From assembly GCF_036711975.1 (NCBI RefSeq), contig NC_091976.1:34224001-34288000 (forward strand): 64,000 nucleotides of DNA, read 5' to 3'. Shown here piece by piece: positions 24,084 to 36,149 of the stretch. The notes beneath the pieces were generated by a model that worked only from the letters and a program-made list of their open reading frames with translations, searched no databases and was not told the DNA's origin. A program made the translations under genes and the position numbers. Within the stretch, counting starts at the first letter, position 1. Every line of letters begins with the position of its first letter. Source of the stretch: Onthophagus taurus (Eukaryota > Arthropoda > Insecta > Coleoptera > Scarabaeidae).

Positions 24084-26395
24084 CGTTCCTATTTTTAATA
24101 TAAAGTTTTAAAAACTTTTTTGAAGTATTTTATCATAAATAAGTAGTAATTAAAAGAAATTAGATGTTTCCACTTTTGTTTCACTCTGTATATATGTATA
24201 TTCTTTGTTTTAATATATTGGATGACTTGAGTTAAAGTTGTTTGTATGCACATAGCGCAAGAACGTGTTGTTGCGTTAGTATTTTCTTGAGGCCAAACCT
24301 CACCACTACCGTCGTCGTCGAGTTCTCTATCGACGACGTCACTTCATTACTTCTTGAACAACCGGCAGCAATGCGCTGCGTTGCGCAATGGTGAATTTTT
24401 GCGCCGACGCAACTGGGTTAATTGCCATTCGGAGAGAGTGTCCCGAACGCCGAAGAGAATAAGAAGAAGAAACTAACGATGCAGAGGTGGTCGAGGTGAA
24501 GGAGGAGAAATATCGACCCCCGCGAGTGCGAAAGTGAGGCGCCGCGCATTGTTGCACTTTTCAAACGGCGCGGTTGCGAAATCCAATTTATGGCTCAAGG
24601 ATGTTCAATTATTTACGGAAAACCGACGGTCGTTCTTGGAATCGGACACAATGAAACGTATGTCACTTCATATTTCAAGAGTAATTTTCCGTTTATTACG
24701 TCGCCGCAGTAAACCGCGTTCGATGTAGAATAAAAAAAAACCATAGAGAAAGAGATGAAAGGATGGAAGAAAAAAAAATATTGGAAATCTAATAATAGCC
24801 CACCCCCTTCGTTTTTAATATCCACGGCACACGTCCAACGTGCATTTGCATATAAATAGAGGCTGTACTCGACCATTGGGTCGATGGATCTCCATTGGGG
24901 AGGAGAGAAATTCATCGGTTTAAGAGAGAGGCCAACCCCAACGTTGCAGTTTCCCCGGGACAATAACAAATGAATCATACGGCGATAAACGGATCAAGTA
25001 ACACATGTATGCCCTTCCACAAAGTAGTCTATTGTACGGGAACCCTCTCCTACTTTAATTAAACTGACAAATTCACCATGGAATTTATTTCGAAACTAAA
25101 TCCCAAATAAGATAATTACAAAACAAAAAGTTTTCAATTAATTTTATTTCCCACTAACCTATATATTTGGATGGAAAATATTAAAAATTGTGATTGTAGG
25201 TTGTTTTTGGGGAGGGGTTTTAAATATAGAACACGCAACGACAACGTGTTTGCTTTGTTGCGTCGTAAAGGGTGCGAAGGGTTGGGTGAGGGTAGTTTCA
25301 AAAAAGGGTTGTTATAAATTCCCGACCCTTCTTCGACTAGTTTCAAACGATAACGTGTCTATGAGATTTATTTTTTTGAATCGAATTATTAAACTTTGCG
25401 ATTTCCTTTGTGTTTTGACTTATTTACGATGTATCGGCTAAACAATCCTCGGTTATCCTTGCAACTTTGAGCGGTTTTCTATTAGGCGTTGTTTGCGATC
25501 GCAAAATGCAGCACAACTTCTACATTCACTGCCGCATTACGCAACATACAAGGTTAACAATTATTCGGCTTGTAATTAAATATCAACATTTATTAGGATA
25601 TATTAAGTGTTTATATTTTCATTTTGAATTTTAATGTTTAGTTGTGTGTAAATAAAGGTGGAGCTTTTCTAAGAAATTTAGGTTATTAATAGGCGTATTC
25701 AAGTGTTTCTTAATCGGGTGGTTGATTTTTTTTTTCGTTCAAAATCTCGAGCATGCAATAATAATCCAATATGGCCGGGTGCACAGCTTCGAAGAACATT
25801 GTTACGCCGAGAGCGGAATAGGTGAAGGTCGCGGAGTTTTGCAATAAGCGCTTAGCTAGTTGCATTTCACCGAGGCAGCACGACAACACGCTGCAGCCCA
25901 TAATAAATCGCGCGCTTGTAATAAATTGCAAAACTCGCGTCTGTTCCTTCTTACGGTTGGAGCGAGGTTGGTTTGGCCTCTTTGATTGCCGCAACAACAA
26001 ACCAAAGATGAGAAGAGGCCCGACCAGATTCTTCTTCATTTTGCTTTTATTCAACGACTAATTACACGGCGGCCGACGAACATTAACGACCCATCTTATC
26101 AGTTTTTCGGTTGGAAACGGTCAATTAACGGTATTAATCCCAATCATCATCGTCGGAAAACTGGTTCGATGTTTTACAGATTCCCAACAAGATACTTCAT
26201 AACTTTAATAAATTAATTTTTTTTTCTTAAACTCATTTTTAAAGATAGTGGGATAATTCAAACAAAGCGTGGCCTTAAAATAGTAGAGTTGGAGACGTAA
26301 AAGGTGAGAAGGTAAAACAGGGTCCACCTGTCCTCTTAAATCATCAACACCGGACGTGCAGCGTGTGCGAGCACCTAACCAGCTGTTTCTCTGAT
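24084..26395. other. Intergenic; GC-richer patches, no supported gene
   Basis: The patch at 24240-24720 is relatively GC-rich with GACGACGTCAC and several short frames. The patch at 25700-26060 has open frames on both strands, including a 114-codon minus-strand one. I recognise no product in any of these and see no splice-consistent extension, so none is called. A promoter or 5' UTR role is possible. Confidence 0.35.
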
Positions 26396-26396
26396 A

Positions 26397-26565
26397 CTTC
26401 CACGATATTGCCAGGTACTTTAAATTTTCGATTCATTAAGAATCTGTCCGTAATCTAAGATAATGATGCGGGGCAATAAACGACGACGTAGATCTCGCAG
26501 GTGTACCTGCACCTTAATTCTTTTTCATTTACAAATATAAAATGTTACAATTAAATCAAAATAAT
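26397..26565. repeat. Diverged direct repeat, left copy
   Basis: Matches 28186-28300 through TTCCACGATATT, GGTACTTTAA, GATTCATTAAGAAT, CACCTTAATTCTTTTT and ACAATTAAATCA. The left copy carries about 45 extra bases in the middle. The pair brackets the secreted-protein ORF and the gypsy RNase H fragment. Confidence 0.7.
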
Positions 26566-26716
26566 ACAATGTATTGTAACGTCTTAGTTGAAATCTTTTT
26601 AATAATAGTAGCTTTTTAACTGTCCTGATTATAAGGTGTTAACTAATATCTCTTTAATAAGTTACGTTATTAGTAGTGTAAGAATGCCGGTTCTAGAGCG
26701 GAAGTTGCTCCTGCGG

Positions 26717-26724
26717 TGACGTCA
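26717..26724. promoter_or_regulatory. Perfect CRE-type palindrome TGACGTCA
   Basis: TGACGTCA is the full CREB/ATF consensus, here inside GCGGTGACGTCACGCC. The neighbouring sequence is GC-rich relative to the region. No adjacent start codon or transcript can be tied to it, so a regulatory role is only possible. Confidence 0.25.
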
Positions 26725-26963
26725 CGCCTCAATGTATTAGGTATAGGGGGGATACCAACTAAAGTTTGGGGGGAAAAAAATTAGGTTGGTATTAAAAGTA
26801 ACTAGAGATCTAGGGATTTTTAGAAAATTAAATAGAAAAATTTAAATACAATGGCGCCACCTAGATTTGAGTGGTGTAAGTAGGACTGAGTTATGCGCAC
26901 TCTGGTGTGCGGTGGATAAATAAAACACAAAATTAATAAATAAAAATTAATATTATATTTATT

Positions 26964-27344
26964 TTAAAACACAATTAACCCTAATATATTTAAACATATT
27001 AAAGACACTGAACCTCTGATGATCGAAGATGCATCTTTCATCGCTGTGGTTGTTGTAGGTTGATCTTGTTTTGCGGAGGTTCCTCCTCCTTTCTTAGGAT
27101 TTTTAACTTTAAAACTTACTTTAGGATCTGTCCTCAACCGGAGTAGTTGATAATGAAAATTATTTATTTTTCGAATATCAGCTGGAGATGATGCTAATGT
27201 AGTAGTAGTAATCTCTAAGGTTTCAGCTGAAGGTGATGCAGTAACTGCTACGGTTGTTTCTCCTTCTTCTCCGCTATCGCACAATGTTGTCGTAATAAAA
27301 AGAAAGAAGAGGAAGACCGTTGTACTTGAAATTGTACTAAACAT
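26964..27344 (-). CDS. Small Thr-rich secreted or GPI-anchored-type protein (126 aa)
   Basis: I do not recognise a family. Residues 1 to about 22 (MFSTISSTTVFLFFLFITTT then LCDS) look like a cleavable signal peptide. A Thr/Ser-rich middle follows, with two TTTT runs suited to O-glycosylation, plus a basic patch (KVKNPKKGGG). The C-terminus is a short hydrophobic tail (GSVSLICLNILGLIVF), as in GPI-anchored precursors. A polyadenylation hexamer AATAAA directly follows the stop codon. The ORF starts 34 bp after the stop of a gypsy RNase H fragment on the same strand, where integrase would be expected, so it is not a standard part of that element. It may be a host retrocopy, a captured exon, or chance. 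Confidence 0.4.
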   Translation of the reverse strand: MFSTISSTTVFLFFLFITTTLCDSGEEGETTVAVTASPSAETLEITTTTLASSPADIRKINNFHYQLLRLRTDPKVSFKVKNPKKGGGTSAKQDQPTTTTAMKDASSIIRGSVSLICLNILGLIVF

Positions 27345-27378
27345 TTTCTTTTATATCGTGATTTACGAACTAGACGCA

Positions 27379-27815
27379 TTAGCAGCGGTTAAAAACAATA
27401 TAGTCCACTAAATAATTCTCATGAATTTGCTCATTACTAAATTCTTTACATGGAAGTCTAGATAAAAAATCCGCTGTGTTATCTGCGGACTTAACATATT
27501 TGATTTCAAAATCATAACCAAGTAATGAATATACGTATCTCTGAATTCTGTTACTGGCCATTAATGGTACACCTTGCTTAGGTGAAAAGATATACACTAG
27601 TGGTTTATGATCAGTCAAAATAGTGAACTTACGCCCATACAAATATTGATGAAACTTTTTAATACCAAAAACAATGGCAAGTGCCTCTTTATCAATTTGA
27701 GAATACTTTTTCTCTGCAAATCCTAGTGTTCTAGATGCGAACGCAATGGGCTTAACATCATTAGACTGAAAAGAATGTGCCAATACAGCACCTATCCCAT
27801 CCTCGTCGCCAGTTG
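27379..27815 (-). pseudogene. Ty3/gypsy RNase H fragment
   Basis: Reading from about 27815: GDEDGIGAVLAHSF, then PIAFASRTLGFAEKKYSQIDKEALAIVF, KKFHQYLYGRKF, LTDHKPLVYIF and a tether-like ADFLSRLP near the end. This is the RNase H domain that follows reverse transcriptase in gypsy Pol proteins. RT is missing on the 5' side and integrase on the 3' side, and I see no LTRs, so it is an isolated scrap. Confidence 0.8.
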
Positions 27816-27988
27816 TATTATTCGTATTTAGGATTTTGTGAATTAAAGTAAAAATTCAAACTTTCCTAAATTAACTCTTTATTACAAGCACGTTGACATG
27901 TTACACACCGAGGTGAAGTGATCATTCCTCTTCGACGGTACTCACATCACACCCACGCATGCGCAATATCGATAACTTTCAATACATT

Positions 27989-28190
27989 ACAGTGTAGATT
28001 CCAGTGCCTCGGCCGCAAGCGACCTCGATTTTTATCTCTTTAACAGTGCAGGTTGTAAAGCTTCGCCCGCAAGCGACCTTGGGATTCCTCTCTTTATAGG
28101 TGTAGAACCAGTGCGTCGGTCGCAAACAACCTCGGCTTTTATTTCTTTAACAGTGGAAATTGTAGTGCCTCGGCACTAGTCTAGTTCCAC
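27989..28190. repeat. 54-bp tandem repeat, four units
   Basis: Units start near 27989, 28043, 28097 and 28150, with GCCTCGGCCGCAAGCGACCT as the best-preserved core. Same family as 23975-24083. Confidence 0.75.
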
Positions 28191-28300
28191 GATATTTCAC
28201 GGTACTTTAAGTTTTTGATTCATTAAGAATGTTTGTGAAGATAATGCACCTTAATTCTTTTTATTTTGAAAGATATAATGTGACAATTAAATCAGAAAAG
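28186..28300. repeat. Diverged direct repeat, right copy
   Basis: Partner of 26397-26565; see that entry. It begins immediately after the 54-bp tandem repeat. Confidence 0.65.
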
Positions 28301-29700
28301 TAAAATGAATTATTTAAAAATAATTTTTGCTTAATGCATAAACCATAAGAGAATATATAACTTTCCTCACCTAGAACAGTGATTTTCATATAAGATCGTA
28401 GGAGTTAAAAGCCGCCATGAAGCGTGGGTCGGATTTCGAAAGAGTTCTTCGCCTAACCAAGCGGTGACTCAACGAGATTTAAGCATTTCGAAGCAATCCC
28501 GACTTCGAAATGGTTTTCTACCTGAACCGGGCTTCCGAAATACGCGTTTTAACCAAGTGGATCGAGCAAGTAACGAACTCGCCAATCGAGATTAATTAAG
28601 TTTATATTTCCCACGGCGAGATTATTTTCTACGTCCGTTTCTCTTCTTATCAAAACGCTTCCTCACATAGAGTTACCCGTTTTCTACCTTACTCTTTTTA
28701 TGTACGGAGAGCAGTCAAGTAGATGCAATTATGGACAAGTGCGGTGTGTTCTCTCCTGCCTAAAGGCAGCCGACCGTGTCCAGCTTAGCCCGTTACTTAC
28801 TACCTGCAACGACGACGACGAAGAGGAAGTCGATGCACCTAGACTAGACTATGCATAGGGTTCGTGAGAATATTACCTACCGGGGCCTTTCCATCCTTGA
28901 AAAATCACAAACTAGTAAAACAAGAAAAAATGTTAAAGATGATAACTTTACTTGCATCACGTTATGAGCTATCCTACATTTAAAAAAATCGTTTTATGGT
29001 TATTAAATCACATGGTTAATTGATTTAATCGAAAAGTAATATGCCTCATTACGGTTGTGATTCAATGTCTCTTTCGAGACTCCGGGTATTAATGCAAAAG
29101 ACTTCGCAAACAAATCACCTTTGAGTTAACCGATAAATAACAATAATCGGTGTAGTAAGTTTTGCCTCGGTGCTCGTTTATTTCGACGTGTGAAACTCGC
29201 CGTAAGATATTGCACAAATTCCTTCGATAAAAGAATCTCAATAAAAAGAAATCTTTATATTTTTGCAATGCGGACGTATTTTGCATTTTTATACGATCTA
29301 AAATATATTATATGGTTTAAAACGGACAGGTTCATTAGGAAGCGCGCAAATGTAAAAAACTTATAGGCGCCCGACGTTTCTAACTGTAGAGCACGCCCTC
29401 AGGCGTTAAGCAGGAGCGGCACGTCTGATTATCCCGACTTCCTGCCGACGCGAACGAACGCTTAAACTACACTCGATTATCATTTAACCTATTTCCGCAG
29501 AAAATTTAGTAATCGAGAGAAATTCTTATTATTTTACATCTGTCTACGAAATGGAAACGGCAGAAGTTCGTTCTGGTAAACACCTGCAAGCGCATTTAAC
29601 ATACTCTTATGTAAAATGTTATTATTTAAAAAGTATATAGATTAAATATTATCCCAAATACAAGAAAAACTTTGATCTTTATTTTTACTTTTGTATAGCA
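28301..29700. other. Intergenic, no supported gene
   Basis: Moderately GC-rich around 28400-28860, including CGACGACGACGAAGAGGAAG near 28810. No frame here has a recognisable product. Confidence 0.35.
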
Positions 29701-29713
29701 AAAGCAAGACTGC

Positions 29714-31619
29714 GTGCCAATCGCTGATCTGTACTACAAACTTGAGAGACGCTCAACAAGATGTATCAAAACAAATCCTATCTCCACGTTGTATATTGCA
29801 GGTAATGCAATATGGACACTAATTACCTCCAGGTTGGAGGTTAAGCATGGGTTAGCACCACATCATAAAAAAATCTATAAAATACTAAAATATAAAGCAG
29901 GAGTTACTCGAGGCTGTCCACAAGGGGGTGTACTATCCCCACTTTTGTGGAACCTCATCCTGGATAGCCTCTTGAACCGCCTCGCCGAAGCCAACTTTAT
30001 CACAGTTGGTTACGCAGATGATTTAACTATTCTCGTCAAAGGCAAGTATATAAACGTGCTGTTTGACAGGATGCAAGTAGCTCTCAAACTGATAGAGACT
30101 TGGTGTGACGAACAAAGACTCTCTGTGAATCCTAAGAAGACAGAGTTGATTCTTTTCACACGGATGAGGAAGGTTGGCAATCCCAGAATGCCATCCCTTG
30201 CTGATACTCCATTGGTATTGTCAAAAGAAGTTAAATATCTGGGCATCACACTTGACAATAAAATGACATGGAGAGCCCACCTAGATAATAGAGTAAAAAA
30301 AAGCGTACGTTGCATTCGGTCAATGCCGGAGGGCTATAGGTAAGACATGGGGTTTGTCACCCAGAAATGCCCTCTGGATTTTCACGGCTGTAATCCGACC
30401 TATGCTTACTTATGGTGCAGTAGTATGGTGGTCAAAGACCCTACAGTCCACATCCACTACTGCACTTAATAAAGTACAGAGACTTGCGTGTTTGTATGTT
30501 ACAGGTGCGCTGCGGACTACCCCCACTGCAGCCATGGAAAACATGTTAAACCTAACGCCACTTCATTTGTTCATCCAAGAGGTGGCATTGGTGACCATGA
30601 CTCGACTGCGAGCAGCAGGAATTCTAATGGGTGAGAGAAATAGTAAAAATGCCAATCTCTGGAATGAAATGGTGGATTACTCACCAATTCTGGAGTGTGT
30701 AACGGACTTTACACCCCTACAACACATTTTTACGAAGAAATATCTCACCCACCCAAGCTCCACAGAAGTAGAGGTAAAAAACAGCCTTAAAATCTACACT
30801 GATGGTTCAAAGAGACGGGAAGGAGCTGGAGCCGGAGTCTTCTCGTACGATCTCCGACTCCACGTATCTGAACCTTTAGGTATAAGTACCACCGTCATAC
30901 AGGCGGAGTTAATCGCCATACAACTTGCCGCTGACGTTATTGTCAGATCCAACTTGGTAGGTAAGACTTTTACAATTTATACTGACAGTAGACAAGCTAT
31001 TTTAGCCCTGAGTAGAATAACAATTACCTCAGGACTTGTTATGGGTTGTCATCTGACATTGGAGAAGGCCGCAGTGCATAACTGTGTCATACTTCAATGG
31101 ATAAAAGGACACTCGACTTGTTCAGGTAACAAGCACGCTGAGAGGCTTGCCAAAAGGGCTGCCAAGCGAGCGCCATGTTCGCTTGAACCGATAATCGCTC
31201 CGTCCTTATCAACTCAGATTGAGATAATTAAAGATTTTACCCACAAAAAGTTCATGAACTGGTGGGATAGGGTTAAGGGTTGCCATCTGTCTAAGGAAGT
31301 ATTACATTATCCTTCAGCAGAGGCAGCCTTGTCTTTCGTAAGGCTTGGTAGAAACGCTCTACGAACTGTAACGGGACTCGTCACGGGTCACTGTAAGGTA
31401 AACAAGCATCTTTATAACCTTAAGCTTGCTATTAGTCCTCTCTGTCGCCTCTGTAAAGAGAGCGAGGAGACGGTCCGACACATCTTGTGTGAATGCCCCA
31501 CTCTGCAAGACCTCAGAATGAGAGACTTCGGAGAGGAATGGCCGACCACAGATGGCATCAGGAACACACCTCTGAGCTGTATCCTAGCCTTCGGAAATTC
31601 CTTAGGCTGGTTGATGTAG
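29714..31619 (+). pseudogene. LINE ORF2: RT C-half, RNase H, CCHC; one frameshift
   Basis: The segment to 30343 holds RT palm motifs RGCPQGGVLSPLLWNL and VGYADDLTILV (catalytic YADD), then VKYLGITLDNKMTWRAHL. A frameshift at about 30320-30350 breaks the frame. The second segment, open to 31619, has the thumb-like VIRPMLTYGAVVWW, then RNase H with IYTDGSKRREGAGAG, VIQAELIAIQLA, IYTDSRQAI and WIKGHSTCSGNKHAERLAK. It ends with LCRLCKESEETVRHILCECP, a zinc-knuckle-like motif. The GNE..AD motif of RNase H is altered to GNKHAE. An alternative 'start' at 30354 is only where the second frame happens to open. Confidence 0.85.
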
Positions 31620-31710
31620 CCGGAGACAGTGTAGGAGGATGTACAAGGGGCCCGTTGGGGCCTAGGTGCTGTGTGCGTAGCATACCCTCCGCTTTCCTAC
31701 ATACATACAT
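29714..31710 (+). mobile_element. 5'-truncated LINE with RT and RNase H
   Basis: Non-LTR retrotransposon of the RNase H-bearing (I/R1-like) type. It keeps the second half of RT and everything downstream. The 3' end carries a (TACA)n-type tail near 31700. I could not identify a clean target-site duplication. The 5' edge is approximate. Confidence 0.8.
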
Positions 31711-31727
31711 ACATATAAAGCATTGTA

Positions 31728-31900
31728 GAAGTATACGTAGATGATCTGGATATCATGAGCAGAACAGAAAGAGATGTTATAGGCACTTTTACAAGTTCAA
31801 AAAGGACTGGAAAAACATGGATAAAAAGAAAGATCCCCAGGGAGAGTAAAAAAGGGGAGGCCAAAACTATGCTACATGGACTGTTCATGAAAGGACATCC
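31728..31900 (+). pseudogene. Reverse-transcriptase scrap (VDDLDIM)
   Basis: The plus-strand translation contains VDDLDIMSRTERDVIGTF, resembling the catalytic Y(A/V)DD motif region of a second, different retroelement. It is too short to classify. It lies between the LINE tail and the truncated piggyBac-like gene. Confidence 0.5.
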
Positions 31901-33042
31901 TTAACCTCACAGCTAATCATTCTGTCAATGAGGTCAATACCTCCCATAGAGTCATTGTAACTCTTTATTATGTTGGGACGTGGGACTTGTAGATACTTCG
32001 ACTCCTTTTTAGACCACCTCTTACAATTATCTGATGGATGTAATTGGTTTTTGGTCATACCATTGCACAACATTTATTTTTCCATCGCTGCGAACAGTTT
32101 TCTCAAAAACCTCTAGGAAACTTTTTTATCGTTTTTTCTGGTGTTAAATGCACTGCAGCAGGTACTCTAGACTTCATAATTGTTCCAGTGCACAAGATAT
32201 TTTTGTCTAGCAAATACTCCAACAATCGAACAGTTGTAAAATAACGGTCAATAAATACATGAGTTCCAGGACTTAACGACTGTATCAATCGTATTACCGC
32301 AGATGGTCCTACTCCTAAATCTACATCGCACACTTCTAGCAATGTGCCTTTACCTTGATAGATTTCAAAATCTAACACTAATCCTTGTGGTGTTGCACAT
32401 ACAAAATTCTTTAGACCTTCAGGAGTAGGTTCGCCTCTGACAAACTGTTTGATCCCACATACTTCTGTAAATGGGATCATCTGTTCATCTATGGCCACTA
32501 TTTGGCGCCGTTCTAAAGATAAACAACCATTTCGAATTTTATTTATCGGTGGCCTAATTTTCCACAGTTTATCTTTTCTTTTGATTTCTTCTGGTACATC
32601 ATTATCGACAACAACTTTTAAATGGGTTCTGAGAGAGAAGAACCTTCGTCTAGACATAATTTTTTGTATGTTGAAAGTTTTTTACATACCTTTCAGTCTT
32701 TTTCCAAGTTTTTCGCCCATAGCGATTCTTCAATTCACTTATTGGAATATCAAATTCCGGGTCAGAATCTGAACTTGATTCATCTGACGATTGCTCCTCA
32801 GCTTGTTGTTCAGCATTTGCTTCAATAGGACCTTGATTGCCGAAATTTCCAACCGTTTCCGGCTCTTCATTTTCAGAGTCATCATTGTCCTCATCAAAAC
32901 CTTCAATATCAGAGACATCCAAACACGCTAGTAATGCCTCGTCATCCTCTCCAGGTCTAAGATGAGTTTTGTTGCCAAATATTGCTATGGTAGAAATAAA
33001 TAAAATTGTTTTGAAATGTAGGCAAAAAGATTCCATGTACAT
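31885..33042 (-). pseudogene. piggyBac-like transposase, broken and C-truncated
   Basis: The N-terminal segment (33042-32650) is acidic and ends with DIPISELKNRYGRKTWKKT, a piggyBac N-domain signature. The central segment (32657-32103) has the first catalytic aspartate in VAIDEQMIPFTE and the second in THVFIDRYFTTVRLLEYL. Frameshifts follow after PRGF and again near 32030. The last segment holds the third aspartate in NDSMGGIDLIDRM, then sequence is lost at about 31900, so the C-terminal cysteine-rich domain is missing. No TTAA-bounded ends could be assigned. All three catalytic positions survive, but the frame does not. Confidence 0.8.
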
Positions 33043-33210
33043 TTAAATGGACGTGAACTATTTCTAACCTTACAATGTGGATGTAGCCATAAATTGGTTT
33101 AATTAATATGTAGAAGTGAAACTACTCCGTAGTACTGATTTTGCACAAGATATTGAAAAATTTTACGTAAAACTTACCGTCAAAAGTTGCTTGTTTAAAG
33201 GCACTCATGT

Positions 33211-35277
33211 TCTTGCACGTTAAAACATTAGTCATCCGTTAAACTTGCACATTAAACCCACAGATGGCAGCAACAGCCTGTACATTTTGATGGACACACG
33301 GTTCCCAAAGCATAGAACAATAATTTAACATTATAATGGTATAAAAACAAAGTGTCCATTAAAATGGACCTGGGATCTGAAGATGTTAAGAAAGGCCTAC
33401 ACAGAGCTGTAGCACCAGTAAATGATGATAAGATGAATATATAGCACTACAACAGGTTTTGTGTCCACCGTTATACCACTGGCTTTCTGGAACTTACTAG
33501 TTGCTTCTTGTATTGCTAATCCAGTAACAAGTTGCCGAAGTCTAGAATTTCAATTGTTTTCAATCTAATTGGTGTTGAGACATTGTGGCTGAGATTACTT
33601 GAGGCCAAAACAATTTTGGCAATGTTAGGCTTAACGAGTCAGAATGTCGTTGCAAATTATATTATAATTCTTCTTGACATATTTGATATTAACTCTAAAA
33701 GATCACACATTCAATGAACGATATTGTTGAAATACTTCCTTCATGAAACTTTACGATGCTTGTTTAGTATTTACTGATATCAATGTAATGGACAATAAAA
33801 AAAATCATGAATCTCTCTTTTCATCTCGAAATTAGTGTTTAAGTTGTTTTTAAATTATTATAAATAATATTTTAAAGTAATTTTCTCCATATTCCTAATG
33901 AAAAACACAAACGATACTAAAGAAGAAGAAAGACACGGTTCGTCTTTCGGAGTTTCAGATTTTAGTCGTCCCAAAAATAACAAAAAAGAAATAAAAGAAA
34001 GAAAGATGGACGAAGTGGCTAAGCAAACTGGTTCTCTAGAATACCATGGGGCTGCATTCTCGTGCAGTCCTCCTTTGTGAAATAGGTATTAACGTATTCT
34101 CGGGCAAAAAAAAAGATAATAATAAAAAAAAAAGTTATAAAACCAAACTTAGTAATGAAATAAGCACTATTTTAAAGGGCAAGATGTCATTTTCGATACA
34201 TACTCGGGCGTAAATCGTTACGGAATCAGATTATATGGCTAGTTGTTGGGTTGGTAAGACCTGGAAAGCGGTGATTACGGGCGTTTATTGTGTTTCGGGG
34301 CGGGGACATGGACGTACCGGAAACTCTAAATATAGGTGTCCGGGAATAGTGACACGTTTAAACTTGGAATTGGACGGTCACCTATGATGCTAACTGCGCC
34401 TCGAGTTCGAAGAACCGCTTCACTTGAATGTTTCGTATTATTTAACACAACCTAAACAATAAAAAAAAACTAAAATGTTATGAAGAATTATTATTTAGGG
34501 TTTGTTTATTTCTTTTAGGGCGTACGTGATCTTTGGTCTTCGTCTTTCAAAAGGAAATATTCGGTTTCATCATCGTTTGAGAAACGATCTGTTATCGTTC
34601 GTCGCCAGTTTCTCGTACGTAATCATCTGTTGAGAATTCACGATAAGAATCCCATTGTAAATAAACACTGCTCTCTCATAATTCCTTTTTTAGATTTTCG
34701 TTTAAAACAAAAAAATTCTTGACCCTAAAACACTTTTTCCTCAAAAAATAGGAAAAGAGAATAACGCCTGATTTTCTTTCTCACTCTTTTCTGATCGATA
34801 GGTTGTCGGTTCGAAAAAAAAAAAAAGACTCCCCATCTACACTCTAGGGGGGTTTCTGCTTAAAAAATAAAAGACTTTGACCAGTCTGGGTATACCGAAA
34901 AATCCCAAATCGAACAGTACGCTTCTTTACTTCCTGTAATAAAACTTTTAACGTGAGTTTTCGGATTACTTTTATTCTTTTTGATGCGACCAAGAAGTAA
35001 TTATTACAAAAAAATAAATAAATTGAACACCATATAAAAACTTTGAATTATTCATGAGAATGTATTTTAATTTTGCCCATCCCCTTTTACCGTGATTATT
35101 TATACGTTATTAATTGCGATTTATCGATCGCTTATAAAGATTGGGTTTGATGATGAAAATGGTCGAACAATCTTCATTTACATTGCCTATTTAAATATGA
35201 TATCCCACGTATTTGCATTCATTTTCAACTTAATTCTAAAAGAACCTAATCCTAATATACAATGAGAAGAAAGTAGA
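33211..35277. other. AT-rich intergenic, no supported gene
   Basis: Nothing recognisable. A lysine-rich 60-codon frame at 33898-34080 has no domain. Poly-A and poly-T runs are frequent. Confidence 0.4.
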
Positions 35278-35425
35278 ACCCGAATGATTCTACATAGTTC
35301 TTGGTCTAGCGCTGCATAACAATTAAAACTAGAACTAACACTAATGATGTTTCTAGTTCTAGGTGTAGATTTAGTCTAGTTTTATTTGTTATTCAACGCT
35401 AGATTGTTGTATATTTTTTTGTAAT
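35278..35425. repeat. Palindromic-family repeat, degraded
   Basis: Contains AACCCGAATGATTCTA, AACTAGAACTAACACTAATG and TTTCTAGTTCTAGGTGTAG, the shared arms of the satellite-related palindrome, but without a complete inner stem. Confidence 0.7.
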
Positions 35426-35879
35426 TCACGACGGTAATGAAAGCTATTACAGTACTCAAACGGGTGCTGTAATGACACTCTTTACAGCATCCGATGCTGT
35501 AATGAGATTTTAGTAACATTTTACGGAATTAGTTCAAGTTGGTGACATTGGGTCATTAATTTTTCTAGTTGTCAATGTGGCAATGTTTATCTATGGATGT
35601 TTAAACACGTTCTTAACATCGAATACAAGGTCCACAATGATGAGGACATTGAACTCTGAGCAATTTCTCTTATTTTGGGAGGTGTACATGAAACATTTTT
35701 ATCAGGTGAATACGTTTTATGTTTTGACAGTTTCTAATTGTCAATTCAAATTTCTATTTTCAAGTGTTACAGTGTTACCAACTGCTGCATACCTATTTCC
35801 CTACATTGTCAAAATTTATTTTATTTTTGAGAAAAAAAAGAGGATAAAAACGCGAATTACAAAAAATAGCATAAAAAAC

Positions 35880-35990
35880 ACGTTTCATAAGACTTAAAGC
35901 ACTCATTCATTAAAAAACTCGTGGCTTCGCCACTCGTTTTTCAACTTGAATTCGTGAATTTCAAACATGTCTTACGAAACTTGTTTTTTA
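35880..35990. repeat. Short inverted repeat with CTCGTGGCTTCGCCACTCG core
   Basis: CGTTTCATAAGAC on the left is the inverted counterpart of GTCTTACGAAACTTG on the right with one mismatch. Between them, GTGGCTTCGCCAC is a perfect small hairpin. Probably a MITE fragment or terminal hairpin; full borders were not found. Confidence 0.45.
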
Positions 35991-36149
35991 ATATACTATT
36001 ATTGAGCTGTAATGGACACTGCGTGATCCGTTATATCGATGTCAAATTATATTGACATGTTGCATTTTATGTGGGACAAAGTAAGTAGGTACTTAGGTGA
36101 AATTCACTGTAGAGAAAACGAAAATAATGATGTTAACTAGGTCGGGCAG

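Noticed and set aside
30354-31619. A separate 421-residue gene
   Set aside because: It is the continuation of the same LINE ORF after a frameshift.
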